Assembly (NCBI RefSeq): GCF_001570725.1
Contig: NZ_BCNV01000001.1
Span: forward strand, 124,001 to 188,000
Source of the DNA: Paenibacillus amylolyticus
Lineage (GTDB): Bacteria > Bacillota > Bacilli > Paenibacillales > Paenibacillaceae
DNA length: 64,000 nucleotides
Reading direction: 5' to 3'
Both the position numbers and the translations under genes were made by a program. Positions within the stretch are counted from its first letter, which is position 1. The number at the start of each line of letters is the position of its first letter. The notes beneath the pieces were generated by a model. That model did no database searches. It was not told where the DNA came from and saw only the letters and a list, made by a program, of their open reading frames with translations. Positions 26,293 to 34,678 of the stretch are shown piece after piece.

Positions 26293-26740
26293 TTTGTTTC
26301 CGGAAACGGGTGTGGTCTGGGGAGATGAGGAGGATCTGTCGGGGGCGGCTTCGGAAGAGGTACGCTTTGGACGGAGCTGGCGATTCGATTACGATGCAGG
26401 GGATTTTGTACTGACTCCGAGTGGCAAAGTAGCTGCGGCGAGTGGGCATGAAGCCTGGGTACAGTGGTGCATTAAGGCCGTGAAAACACCAAGATACAGA
26501 CATGTGATCTATTCCCGAAACTACGGTTCGGAGCTGGAGGATCTGGTAGGGCAGGGTGATAGCCGGGGTGTGATGGAAAGTGAGATTACACGGATGGTGA
26601 CGGAGACGTTGCTGGCTGATCCACGGACGGATTCGGTAGACCAGTTCACGTTTGATTGGAATCGGGAGCAGTGTATGTTCTCGTGTCGGGTGGCGAGTGT
26701 GCAGGAAGAGATGTTTATTCTGGAAAGTGAGGTGATCTGA
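26285..26740 (+). CDS. xkdS: DUF2634 baseplate wedge protein, XkdS-like
   Basis: A 151-residue gp25/W-like wedge protein (SWRFDYDAGDFVLTPSGKV; IYSRNYGSELEDLVGQ). This family nucleates sheath polymerisation at the baseplate. The start is ATG at 26285 within the end of XkdR; a GTG two codons earlier is possible. It is followed after four bases by the baseplate J gene. Confidence 0.93.
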   Translation: MPSLFPETGVVWGDEEDLSGAASEEVRFGRSWRFDYDAGDFVLTPSGKVAAASGHEAWVQWCIKAVKTPRYRHVIYSRNYGSELEDLVGQGDSRGVMESEITRMVTETLLADPRTDSVDQFTFDWNREQCMFSCRVASVQEEMFILESEVI

Positions 26741-26744
26741 CGGG

Positions 26745-27884
26745 ATGGCTGAGATTCCGCGTTATTTGGAGGACCAGACGGAGGAACAGATTATGCAGCG
26801 TATGCTGGATCGTCTGCCCGCGGATCTGGATAAGTCGGAGGGTTCGTTCTTGTGGGATGCGGAGGCTCCGGTTGCGTTTATGCTGTCTGAGGCAGCTTTG
26901 TGGGCGCAGGAATTATTGCGGCGGGGGTTTGCAAGTACGGCTGCGAGCAGTGATCCGAATTTTCGTTCGGAAGAGCTGGATCTACGGGCAGGAGAGCACG
27001 GCATCACACGGCGAGCTGCAGTGGCGGCACAAGGTGCAGTGAGGTTCATGGGTATGCCGGGGAAAGTGGTGCCTGCGGGAACGGTCGTGGCTACGCTCGC
27101 GGATGAAGTGTCTGCTGAAGCTTCGCTCGAATATGAGACGGTGGGACGTTTGGAACTGGATGCGGATGGTTCCGGGATGGTAGGCGTGCGAGCGCTTGTT
27201 GCCGGAAAAGATAGCAATGTGCCTGTGGGCACGGTAACTGTGCTGTCTACACCTGTAAGTGGCGTGACTTCTGTCACGAACGTTGAGGTGATCAAAGGCG
27301 GGGCAGATATTGAGGCAGACACGGCATTGTTGGAACGCTTTTATGCCAAAGTCCGCAACCAAGGAACCAGCGGCAACAAATCGCAATATGTGCAATGGGC
27401 CAGTGAAGTACCAGGTGTTGGTGCAACGCGTGTCATTCCGTTATGGCAGGGTCCGGGCACGGTGGGATTGTATCTGCTGGACACGGACAAACGCGCTGCG
27501 GGCATCGATCTGGTGGCGGCGGTACAGAAGTACGTTGACCCCACGCAGGATGGACAGGGTGAAGGCGTTGCACCGGCGGGGCCAGTGGTGTCCGTGATGC
27601 CAGCCGTGGAAGTGTCGATGAATATTCAGGTGAAGCTGACTCTTGCTAGTGATGCGACATTGGCCGATGTACGGGCATTAATCGAACGCGGGGTGACCGC
27701 GTATCTGAAACAGTTGGCTTTTGCCGATCCACTCGTTCGTTACACTCGCATCGCCGCGATTCTACTGGACATTCCGCCGATTATCGACTATTCGGAGCTT
27801 ACCGTGAATGGTGTAAGCGACCAGAATATTGAGATGACCGCGAACCAGGTGGCCGTGTTGGGGACGGTGGATGTTCATGAGTAA
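26745..27884 (+). CDS. xkdT: Baseplate J protein, XkdT-like
   Basis: A 379-residue baseplate J family wedge protein (IPRYLEDQTEEQIMQRMLDRLP at the start; RAAVAAQGAVRFMG; VRNQGTSGNKSQYVQWASEVPGV in the core is the family signature). With XkdS and XkdU it forms the baseplate wedges that trigger contraction. The length matches the PBSX protein (about 350). Confidence 0.95.
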   Translation: MAEIPRYLEDQTEEQIMQRMLDRLPADLDKSEGSFLWDAEAPVAFMLSEAALWAQELLRRGFASTAASSDPNFRSEELDLRAGEHGITRRAAVAAQGAVRFMGMPGKVVPAGTVVATLADEVSAEASLEYETVGRLELDADGSGMVGVRALVAGKDSNVPVGTVTVLSTPVSGVTSVTNVEVIKGGADIEADTALLERFYAKVRNQGTSGNKSQYVQWASEVPGVGATRVIPLWQGPGTVGLYLLDTDKRAAGIDLVAAVQKYVDPTQDGQGEGVAPAGPVVSVMPAVEVSMNIQVKLTLASDATLADVRALIERGVTAYLKQLAFADPLVRYTRIAAILLDIPPIIDYSELTVNGVSDQNIEMTANQVAVLGTVDVHE

Positions 27885-28021
27885 CATTGGGCAGATGGTG
27901 GACGAGGAAGTAGTTTTGGAGTGCGGAGACCAAGGAAGATTGGGAGAAATACGCCGATCTGGGTTGGATATGGTGAGCGAAACGCTCCCTGTTGATGTGA
28001 AAGGAAGGGAGGGGACAGGGC

Positions 28022-28612
28022 ATGAGTGCTCCTTCTATTGTAGATGTTGGACTGACGAGTGAGAAAGGGCGGGAGCTGTTCTCGTATTTGCCAAGGTATT
28101 ATGAGACTTCAAGAGTGATGCAGGCCGATATGCAGGCCAAAGGCAGTGAAATGGATCTGCTGTTTCAGGCGTTGGATGAGACGTTGGAGCAGTTTTTTGT
28201 CCGTACAGCGACGTGGGGGCTGGATTTCTGGGAGCAGGAGCTTGGCATTGAGACGGATCGTCTCAAACCCGTAGAGCAGCGGCGTGCGGTCGTGGAATCG
28301 AAGCTGCGTGGTGCCGGGAAGTTTTCGGGGAGACAGGTTGCGAATGTGGCTGAGGCGTATGCCGGGGGCAAGGTGGATGTAACATTTCAGCCGGAAGCGT
28401 GGAGTTTTACGGTGAGCTTTGTGGATACGATGGGCATCCCGCCCAATATCGATGATCTCAAACGTGCGATTGAAGAATTGAAACCGGCCCACATGGCCGT
28501 GGAATATAGATATCGTTATCTGGTCTGGGATGATCTGGACGACAAACAGATGACATGGGACGAACTCGATGCCGCGTCCTTGACGTGGAATGAACTGGAG
28601 GTGTGGGCGTAA
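28022..28612 (+). CDS. xkdU: YmfQ/DUF2313 baseplate protein, XkdU-like
   Basis: A 196-residue protein of the YmfQ/gp48 family (LFSYLPRYYETSRVMQADM; TWGLDFWEQELGIETD), the wedge component that connects to the fibres. The C-terminus carries a short repetitive tail of DDLDDKQMTWDELDAASLTW type, which may dock the fibre. The 137 bp before it (27885-28021) hold no convincing gene. The stop overlaps the fibre start by one base. Confidence 0.93.
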   Translation: MSAPSIVDVGLTSEKGRELFSYLPRYYETSRVMQADMQAKGSEMDLLFQALDETLEQFFVRTATWGLDFWEQELGIETDRLKPVEQRRAVVESKLRGAGKFSGRQVANVAEAYAGGKVDVTFQPEAWSFTVSFVDTMGIPPNIDDLKRAIEELKPAHMAVEYRYRYLVWDDLDDKQMTWDELDAASLTWNELEVWA

Positions 28613-31050
28613 TGCCAAAAGAAACAGATCGACTGAAATTGCCTCTTCCCTTGGGGAACGAGAATGTGACCCGGGAGAGTATTAACGGGATTTTTGAAAA
28701 GATTGATGCAGGAGTGGCGACACGTGAATCCATCCTTATACCTGCGGAATCTGATCTTAATAGCTATATTACAGAAGGGGAATATTATTGCCCAACGAAT
28801 GCGACAGTAGGAACTTTAGCTAATTCCCCAGTAGGAGTAGCCTTTCATTTGACGATAGAAAAACATGCTGGTGTGGTCCAGACTTTAACAACCTTTGAAC
28901 CGAGTAACCTGCAAGTTTTTCAAAGGAACTACTATGTCGGATGGGGTCCATGGAAAAAAGTACCTACAAGGGATGATATCGAAGAGGTAAAAGTATACAC
29001 CGATCAGAAACTCGGAGAAATCATTATTAATGATGCATCCTTAACAGATAAGGGTATCGTCCAACTGTCCAACGCAGTTGATGGCACCCGTGAAGACTTG
29101 GCTGCTACGGAGAAGGCGGTTAGGGATGCAGCTACAGCAGCTGAAACAAATGCGAAAAATGCGAGTCTTCCGCGTACGGGCGGTGATATTTCAGGTCCAC
29201 TTACAGTTAATTCGTGGGGAAGTATCTCGGCTGGTACATCAGGCTTTTTCCTGATGGGACATAACTGTTATATCCACCCAACAAACAATAAGTACTACTA
29301 CAAACAAACTCACTCTAACTTGGGTGCTAGAGGTATCATTTTTAGATTAGGTCAGGTTGGCGTGTATACCTTTGAAACCGGACCAATCCCTACAGTAAAG
29401 GATACAGAATTTACACCAACCTTGGTTAGAATGTCTACACAAACAGACTATGATGTGCTTTTTCAATCTGTCAGTGATGGTAAGGCAGTTTTGGAAACAG
29501 CCATTACTGACAAGGGCGGTACAGTTTTGAAACTGTCTGGAGTACCGACATATGCTGAGTTGAACCGGGGGATTTCTTCTATACCTACAGTTGAGGCTGG
29601 TAAATTTGGTGATGGGAAGCATGGAGAACTAGTATTAAATTCCACGTGGCCCAATAAAGGGCCAGCTATAATACCCGGAGAAGTTGGAAATAACCATAGC
29701 TATATGATAGATGGATTAACTTCAACATCTACAAGATTTGAGAACATTCCTTCTACAACTTATCAAGATGATAGTAACAAAAAACATGCATTTACGATCG
29801 ACCTTGGTGGTGGTTTTCCAATTTTAAGAAGAGTTACAAACATCTCTTTTACTTATAGATTTGTGAGTGCAACTACCTCAAATAGCAGCTTCGTTATTCA
29901 ATTGTTGTGGTCAGATGATAATTATACCTGGAGTGGGTTAACAAGCTTATCGTCAAATAATACGAATTGGACTATAAATTCCTTGAGCTTGTCTAATCTT
30001 CCAGCCGGTGCAAGATACATTAAAGCATTCGTTTATCAAGGCTCAAGTAATGGAAGTGTAGTAACAGGAGAAATTCAGGAAATTCAGATTACCTATGAAA
30101 ATGGTAGTAGTTTCTATGCTTCTGGGGGATTTGAAGCTATTGAATGTACATCATTTACTCTCGAAACTGGTGCAACAATACGATATAGACCAATTAGAGG
30201 GTTGGTCATTTTCTCAAAAGGTGACGTTGTTATACGAGGGAACATGAGCATTATTAAAGGTTTTGAGTCTGGAGTTCCAGTGATTTGGCCACTCATGACT
30301 AACTACGGTGACACCATGCTTCGTGGTGGAGCCGGAGGAGCCGGAGGTGGGAGGTTATTGGTAGGTTCTCCAGGTGGAAGACTGTTTGGTGGAGGTTTTG
30401 GAGAAGGAGGCGTTGGGGGAAGTGGATACGCCGGATCAAATGGCTCTTGGCCTCCTTTTAGAAGTGCTTTACAAAGGAATGTTAAAATGATTAGTCCTGA
30501 CGCTGGTGGTGGCTTGGGTGGTTATTCAGATGGAAACATAGAGAGTTATGCTTGGGGAGGAGCAGGTGGTGGTGGTCAATCTATAGGCTTTACTTCCTGG
30601 GAAAAATACTCAACATATCGTGGTGGAAAAGGTGGAAACTGTTACGGAGGCGGAGGTGGAGGAGGAGGCGGAGCCTCAGATACAAGGGAAGGTTATAGTG
30701 GTGGAGATGGTGGCTATGCAGGTGGCTACTTCGGGATAGTCTGTGCAGGAGATCTGACAATTACATCACAAATTAATGCCAGTGGAGGAAACGGTGGAGT
30801 TGCAGGAGCAGGTAATGGAGAAGGAGTATATGCATCATCTGGAGGAACTGGTGGCGGAGGTGCAGGGGGAGGAGTACTTACCTTCTTTTATAATAAAAAT
30901 TATAAGTTGACTGGATCGTTATTGGTAAATGGTGGAATTGGTGGTGCAGGGGTTGCTACTGCAGGAAGTAACTATGTTACTCAAGCAGGAGGTAATGGCT
31001 TGGCGGGAACCATTGTTGTTAAGAAATTAGGAGGGGAGTTTGAATCATGA
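28612..31050 (+). CDS. Tail fibre / receptor-binding protein with Gly-rich tip
   Basis: An 812-residue fibre. The N-terminus (KETDRLKLPLPLGNENVTRE) is the attachment domain seen on PBSX-like fibres. A tail-fibre repeat follows (ASLTDKGIVQLSNAVDGTRE, about 142-161), then a helical connector, a central beta-rich region, and from about residue 570 a very Gly-rich region (GGAGGAGGG, GGGGGGGGA) up to the C-terminus. Gly-rich tips resemble the polyglycine-helix adhesin domains of some T-even phages. The central and C-terminal DNA is AT-rich and unlike the baseplate genes, as expected for an exchangeable specificity module. The start is ATG 28612 after GGAGGTG. Confidence 0.9.
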   Translation: MPKETDRLKLPLPLGNENVTRESINGIFEKIDAGVATRESILIPAESDLNSYITEGEYYCPTNATVGTLANSPVGVAFHLTIEKHAGVVQTLTTFEPSNLQVFQRNYYVGWGPWKKVPTRDDIEEVKVYTDQKLGEIIINDASLTDKGIVQLSNAVDGTREDLAATEKAVRDAATAAETNAKNASLPRTGGDISGPLTVNSWGSISAGTSGFFLMGHNCYIHPTNNKYYYKQTHSNLGARGIIFRLGQVGVYTFETGPIPTVKDTEFTPTLVRMSTQTDYDVLFQSVSDGKAVLETAITDKGGTVLKLSGVPTYAELNRGISSIPTVEAGKFGDGKHGELVLNSTWPNKGPAIIPGEVGNNHSYMIDGLTSTSTRFENIPSTTYQDDSNKKHAFTIDLGGGFPILRRVTNISFTYRFVSATTSNSSFVIQLLWSDDNYTWSGLTSLSSNNTNWTINSLSLSNLPAGARYIKAFVYQGSSNGSVVTGEIQEIQITYENGSSFYASGGFEAIECTSFTLETGATIRYRPIRGLVIFSKGDVVIRGNMSIIKGFESGVPVIWPLMTNYGDTMLRGGAGGAGGGRLLVGSPGGRLFGGGFGEGGVGGSGYAGSNGSWPPFRSALQRNVKMISPDAGGGLGGYSDGNIESYAWGGAGGGGQSIGFTSWEKYSTYRGGKGGNCYGGGGGGGGGASDTREGYSGGDGGYAGGYFGIVCAGDLTITSQINASGGNGGVAGAGNGEGVYASSGGTGGGGAGGGVLTFFYNKNYKLTGSLLVNGGIGGAGVATAGSNYVTQAGGNGLAGTIVVKKLGGEFES

Positions 31051-31439
31051 GAATGATATATATTTACTCTAAACATAACCCAAGATCACTCGAAATGATA
31101 GAACACACAAAAGAAAAATTAGGTTCTACGATGGAACTAATACAGTGTGAAGAATACGATGAGGTAAAAGATATTTATCCTATTAGCGGATTACCAGCTG
31201 TAATTTTTTTACGTGAGGATTTACAAGGCGAGCGTCTTTTAGGAGAGGATGTTGAACTATCTTCTTTAAGAATAGAATTAGAATTAGCTAAAATGCAAGA
31301 GGAAGAAGAAAACAATTTGCATAACATGGAGACTAAACGACTTGATTTTATACTAAGACAGCATATTTTAGAAGCAACAGAACCTATTGTAAAAAAGCTA
31401 ATTACTTTGATGATTACTGAGAAAAAACGATTGGAATGA
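31047..31439 (+). CDS. Thioredoxin-fold-like protein after the fibre, possible fibre chaperone
   Basis: A 130-residue protein overlapping the fibre stop by four bases. The first 75 residues look like a thioredoxin/glutaredoxin fold: strand MIYIYSKHN, helix, strand MELIQCEEY, and a likely cis-Pro strand GLPAVIFL. The position of the CxxC motif reads NPRS, so it cannot be a redox enzyme. The C-terminal half is a charged coiled coil (ELAKMQEEEENNLHNMETKR). Small genes after fibre genes often encode assembly chaperones; this role is inference. Base composition is AT-rich like the fibre, suggesting they move together. Confidence 0.65.
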   Translation: MRMIYIYSKHNPRSLEMIEHTKEKLGSTMELIQCEEYDEVKDIYPISGLPAVIFLREDLQGERLLGEDVELSSLRIELELAKMQEEEENNLHNMETKRLDFILRQHILEATEPIVKKLITLMITEKKRLE

Positions 31440-31499
31440 TTCTAAGCTAGAAATAATATTAAAATCTCTATAAATTATCAATGGGTGAGGTGTGGTGGT

Positions 31500-31634
31500 A
31501 TGTCTAATTTTCAATTGTTTGAAATGGCTTGGAAGAATAGTTGGATAGATGAGTTTGAAATGAATGATGCTGTCAAGTATGGAATCCTTACTAAAGAGGA
31601 GTTTATTGATATAACTGGATATCCCTATGAATGA
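31500..31634 (+). CDS. xkdX: XkdX-like small tail protein
   Basis: A 44-residue protein, MSNFQLFEMAWKNSWIDEF and so on, ending ITGYPYE. The pattern of an aromatic N-terminal half, a short helix and an EEFIDITGYPYE-type ending fits the XkdX family (typically about 45-50 residues), found just after fibre genes in PBSX-like clusters. GAGGTG precedes the ATG. The function is unknown. Confidence 0.85.
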   Translation: MSNFQLFEMAWKNSWIDEFEMNDAVKYGILTKEEFIDITGYPYE

Positions 31635-31643
31635 GGTGAAATC

Positions 31644-32177
31644 ATGGAACGATGGGACACCCTATGGAAATGGGGGATTGCGCTCATGAGCAGCTCAGCA
31701 ACCTACTTCTTCGGTGGCTGGTCAGGCGTGCTCGGCGTACTACTCGTATTCGTCATCCTCGATTACCTAACCGGCATCGCGGCGGCGGGGATGACTGGCA
31801 AGTTAGAAAGCAACATCGGCATGTTCGGCATCGCGCGAAAAGTATTTATATTTGCAATGGTATCGGTGGCTCATCTGGTGGACGGTGTTCTGGGAGACGG
31901 ACACTTGTTCAGGGATGCGGTCGCCTTTTTTTATATCGCTAATGAGTTGTTGTCCATTATCGAAAACGGGGGCAAGTTGGGCGCTCCAATCCCGCCAGTG
32001 ATCCGACAGGCAATTGAAGTGCTCAAGGGGAAGGCGGGAGAGGGTGCCATTTCAAATCATTTACCTTTTAGTCCCCCGCCAGAAGACAGCGAGAAGGAGA
32101 TTGATGGCCCTCATGGAGATACGAAGCCAGTAGAAAAAACGGAGCATGGCAGTTCAACTGCTGAGAAAAATGATTAA
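31644..32177 (+). CDS. Phage holin, Phage_holin_4 (TcdE-like) family
   Basis: A 177-residue membrane protein. Three membrane segments lie in the first 110 residues (WGIALMSSSATYFFGGW; GVLLVFVILDYLTGIAAAG; IFAMVSVAHLVDGVLG), with the family signature DYLTGIAAAGMTGKL. The charged C-terminal tail (about 130-177) is longer than usual. It would permeabilise the membrane so the lysin can act and particles are released. It is the last plus-strand gene before a terminator. Confidence 0.93.
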   Translation: MERWDTLWKWGIALMSSSATYFFGGWSGVLGVLLVFVILDYLTGIAAAGMTGKLESNIGMFGIARKVFIFAMVSVAHLVDGVLGDGHLFRDAVAFFYIANELLSIIENGGKLGAPIPPVIRQAIEVLKGKAGEGAISNHLPFSPPPEDSEKEIDGPHGDTKPVEKTEHGSSTAEKND

Positions 32178-32247
32178 TCTGTTTAGTAAGGTATCACTCT
32201 AGTAATGTAGATAAAGATAGATGGATAGAAGTAAAGTTGGAATGAGA

Positions 32248-32276
32248 AAAGCACCCGATCCGGGTGCTTTAATATT
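32248..32276. terminator. Terminator after the holin gene
   Basis: AAAGCACCCG-AT-CGGGTGCTTT, with an A-rich left and T-rich right flank. It can serve the holin operon and the minus-strand small gene. Confidence 0.88.
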
Positions 32277-32312
32277 TTCCGATACTCGTAGTCTGTATAA
32301 TCTTCTTACTAA

Positions 32313-32618
32313 CTATTTATTTAGTTTAACAATAAGTTTATTGTAATAAATCAACTGCTCCAGATAAGAGTCTTCCTTCATTAGACTAGCTCTATAGGCT
32401 GCTGAAGAAGTTTCGAGATACTCCCTTTTATCCCGCAACGTTTCAATTTGCCCTTTGATTTTTTTGATCTGTTTTTTGTAATAGGCCATTTTCTCTTGGT
32501 ATGTACTTTCTTTCTTTGTGGTGGCAGCCTCAACGCTTGGCTGAATGACAACAGCTGAAGTCGCAGATAGTAAAACGGTTATACTAAGTACGGCAGTTAA
32601 TAGCTTTTTCAATGACAC
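32313..32618 (-). CDS. Small secreted coiled-coil protein
   Basis: A 101-residue protein with a clear signal peptide (SLKKLLTAVLSITVLLSATS...VEAA, cleavage about residue 32), then a Lys/Glu/Tyr-rich coiled coil (EKMAYYKKQIKKIKGQIETL). GGAGG is placed well upstream of the ATG on the minus strand. It lies inside the lysis module in opposite orientation, between holin and lysin. I do not recognise a family. Regulation separate from the tail operon is likely. An immunity or cell-wall protective role can be imagined but nothing shows it. Confidence 0.75.
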   Translation of the reverse strand: MSLKKLLTAVLSITVLLSATSAVVIQPSVEAATTKKESTYQEKMAYYKKQIKKIKGQIETLRDKREYLETSSAAYRASLMKEDSYLEQLIYYNKLIVKLNK

Positions 32619-32941
32619 TTTCCTCCAATGAATAGTTTTTACAATCTGATATTAGACAATCTTTATCATCTAACAGAAGTAGTCTAACAGATACATAGTT
32701 ATTTTACTATTCAATGAATTGGTAATCTCCAACACATCAGGGACACGCACACAAGCAACCCTTGATCCAAACGCATTAACTATAGGAGCATTTTGCATCA
32801 ATCCAGAGAGTGACATCCAACCAGCAATGTATAGATCAGAATGCTTTAGTCTGTCTATACTTGTACCCGGGAACGCTTGAATCGAAATGATGTAAAATGC
32901 TGATACAAACGGCAATTTGCCGCATAAAGGGTGTGAAAAAT
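32619..32941. promoter_or_regulatory. Divergent intergenic region before the lysin gene
   Basis: About 320 bp between the divergent small secreted-protein gene and the lysin. It should contain both promoters, so the lysin seems to have its own promoter rather than depending only on the tail operon. I could not place boxes with confidence and saw no LexA-type site. Confidence 0.4.
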
Positions 32942-33880
32942 ATGCAAACGAGAAGTTCGGGCAACACACAGGGCATTGACATCTCCCGATACCAGGGCAA
33001 TATTGACTGGGCGAAGGTGAAGGCGAGTGGCATGACATTTGTATTCATCAAGGCGACCGAGGGACAGACATATACCGATCCGAATTATCAGAAAAATGTA
33101 ACAGGCGCACTGGCGGCAGGCATGCTGGTGGGTACGTACCATTTCTTCCGTGCGACATCGACCGATGGTGCCAAGGCAGAAGCGGCTCATTATGCCAATA
33201 CACTTAACAAAGTGGGAGGCGCCAAAGCGCTACAACTGCCACCCGTCATGGACTACGAAAACAACCCTGGCAACCTGAGCAAAGCGCAGATGAATACAGT
33301 TGCCAAAGCTTTTTTAACCGAACTACAACGCCTCACAGGTGTAAAACCGATCATATACACGGGCAATTCATTTGCCGGGAATTTTGACACATCACTCAGT
33401 TCATACGATCTGTGGATCGCGCGTTACAGCAACACCCGTGTACCGGATGACCAGCCGGCATGGAAGCGTTGGACGTTCTGGCAGTATACGGATTCAGGCA
33501 AGGTGAATGGCATTAGCGGCAACGTGGATATGAATGAATTCGAGGGCACAGCGGCACAGCTCAGAGCAAGATACGCAGCTGCCACTCCGAAACCACCGGA
33601 GCCAACGGAACCGACCAATCCGAATCCACCAACCGTACCACCGAAAGGGGGCGAACCGATGACAGCCGAAGAGAAAGCAGCGTTTGATGCGCTCAAATCC
33701 CAGGTTGATAAAATGCAGGCGCGTCAGCAAATGGAAGTTCCAGTATGGGCGAAAGCAGCTGTGGATGCAGCACTTGCCTATGACACCAAAAATCCATTGT
33801 TCAGCATCGATAATGGGGCGAGTTATGATTTTTACCGTTTTATTACCGTGATGCATCGCAGAGGATTGTTTAAAAAGTGA
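32942..33880 (+). CDS. GH25 endolysin (N-acetylmuramidase)
   Basis: A 312-residue cytosolic lysozyme without a signal peptide. GH25 catalytic motifs are visible: GIDISRYQGNIDW (Asp) and PPVMDYENN (Asp and Glu), with FWQYTDSGKVNGI near the end of the domain (about 1-205). A Pro/Thr/Glu-rich linker (about 215-240) leads to a short C-terminal helical domain (VPVWAKAAVDAALAYDTKNPL) that is a wall- or tail-binding element. It cuts the glycan backbone. The start is the ATG after AAAGGG; the frame extends 45 bp further upstream without a ribosome site. With the holin it forms the release module. Confidence 0.94.
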   Translation: MQTRSSGNTQGIDISRYQGNIDWAKVKASGMTFVFIKATEGQTYTDPNYQKNVTGALAAGMLVGTYHFFRATSTDGAKAEAAHYANTLNKVGGAKALQLPPVMDYENNPGNLSKAQMNTVAKAFLTELQRLTGVKPIIYTGNSFAGNFDTSLSSYDLWIARYSNTRVPDDQPAWKRWTFWQYTDSGKVNGISGNVDMNEFEGTAAQLRARYAAATPKPPEPTEPTNPNPPTVPPKGGEPMTAEEKAAFDALKSQVDKMQARQQMEVPVWAKAAVDAALAYDTKNPLFSIDNGASYDFYRFITVMHRRGLFKK

Positions 33881-33936
33881 GCTGATTCTTAGCAAATGAC
33901 AAGATGATCTTATCTCAATGTGGATGGAATGAAGAA

Positions 33937-33975
33937 GGGACACGAGACGCTTTTTGTCGAACCGTGTTCCTTTTT
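33937..33975 (+). terminator. Terminator after the lysin gene
   Basis: GGGACACG pairs with CGTGTTCC around a T-rich loop, followed by TTTTTT. It closes the tailocin cluster. Confidence 0.75.
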
Positions 33976-34678
33976 TGTGTTTTGTGTAAGTAATATTAAC
34001 GCATATAATAAAGTTGAAGACTTATGTCTGTAAATCTCTTGTCTAATTGATTAATGTGATGTAAAGTAAGTTACACGAAATTGTTTTTCACTACGGTTTA
34101 TTTACATAATCCTCCTCATCATGACAAAACCATAACATACGAAGTTATTGTAATGTCTCCCGTTGTACAATCCAACATCTCAAGATGACTCGCTCATACG
34201 TTTTACACATCCAATCTGCAAGAGTAAGCCACCGTATTAAACAACTTACACGATTCATCAAACAACCTAGCCTATGTTGAGTTTCTGTCATCCGTAATTT
34301 CCATCTACCAACTTAAATTTGCTCTTTCCAGTCCGTACCCACTCGCTGTTGCTTATTGACCTAAGTTTAAATAAAACGCAACACCTCCATAGATCCATCT
34401 CAGAAGATACATAGTTGAACGGTTCCTTTTTCTATAAAAGTAATCAAACAACGTCCTCAATCTATGTGCACGATATGATATTTACCTGTATTCCATACGC
34501 ATCCCATGCTGTTTTTTACATTTCATATACATGCCTTACTTTTCCCAGAACTTTAATTCAGGTATCGCAGGCACCTAATGCCTTTTATATGATACATAGC
34601 ACCAAACCGATTGCCAACATTGGAGATCTTTCATGCCAGCATCACACACATTATGAGACAGGGAAGGGTGTTGTACGT
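33976..34678. other. AT-rich intergenic region without a convincing gene
   Basis: About 700 bp of AT-rich sequence between the tailocin and the peptide-binding protein gene. A frame open from 34415 runs into the next gene but gives an unlikely N-terminal extension. No repeat copy or known RNA was seen. The promoter of the ABC operon should lie at its right end. Confidence 0.45.

Noticed and set aside
27871..28062. A small frame between the baseplate J and XkdU genes
   Set aside because: It overlaps both neighbours, shows no good ribosome site or family, and runs past the XkdU start. The 137-bp gap is simply unexplained.
18131..33975. Reading the tail cluster as a type VI secretion or extracellular contractile injection system
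   Set aside because: No AAA+ ATPase (ClpV or eCIS type), no VgrG/PAAR pair and no toxin cargo genes are present. Gene order and families match PBSX-like phage tails with holin and lysin.
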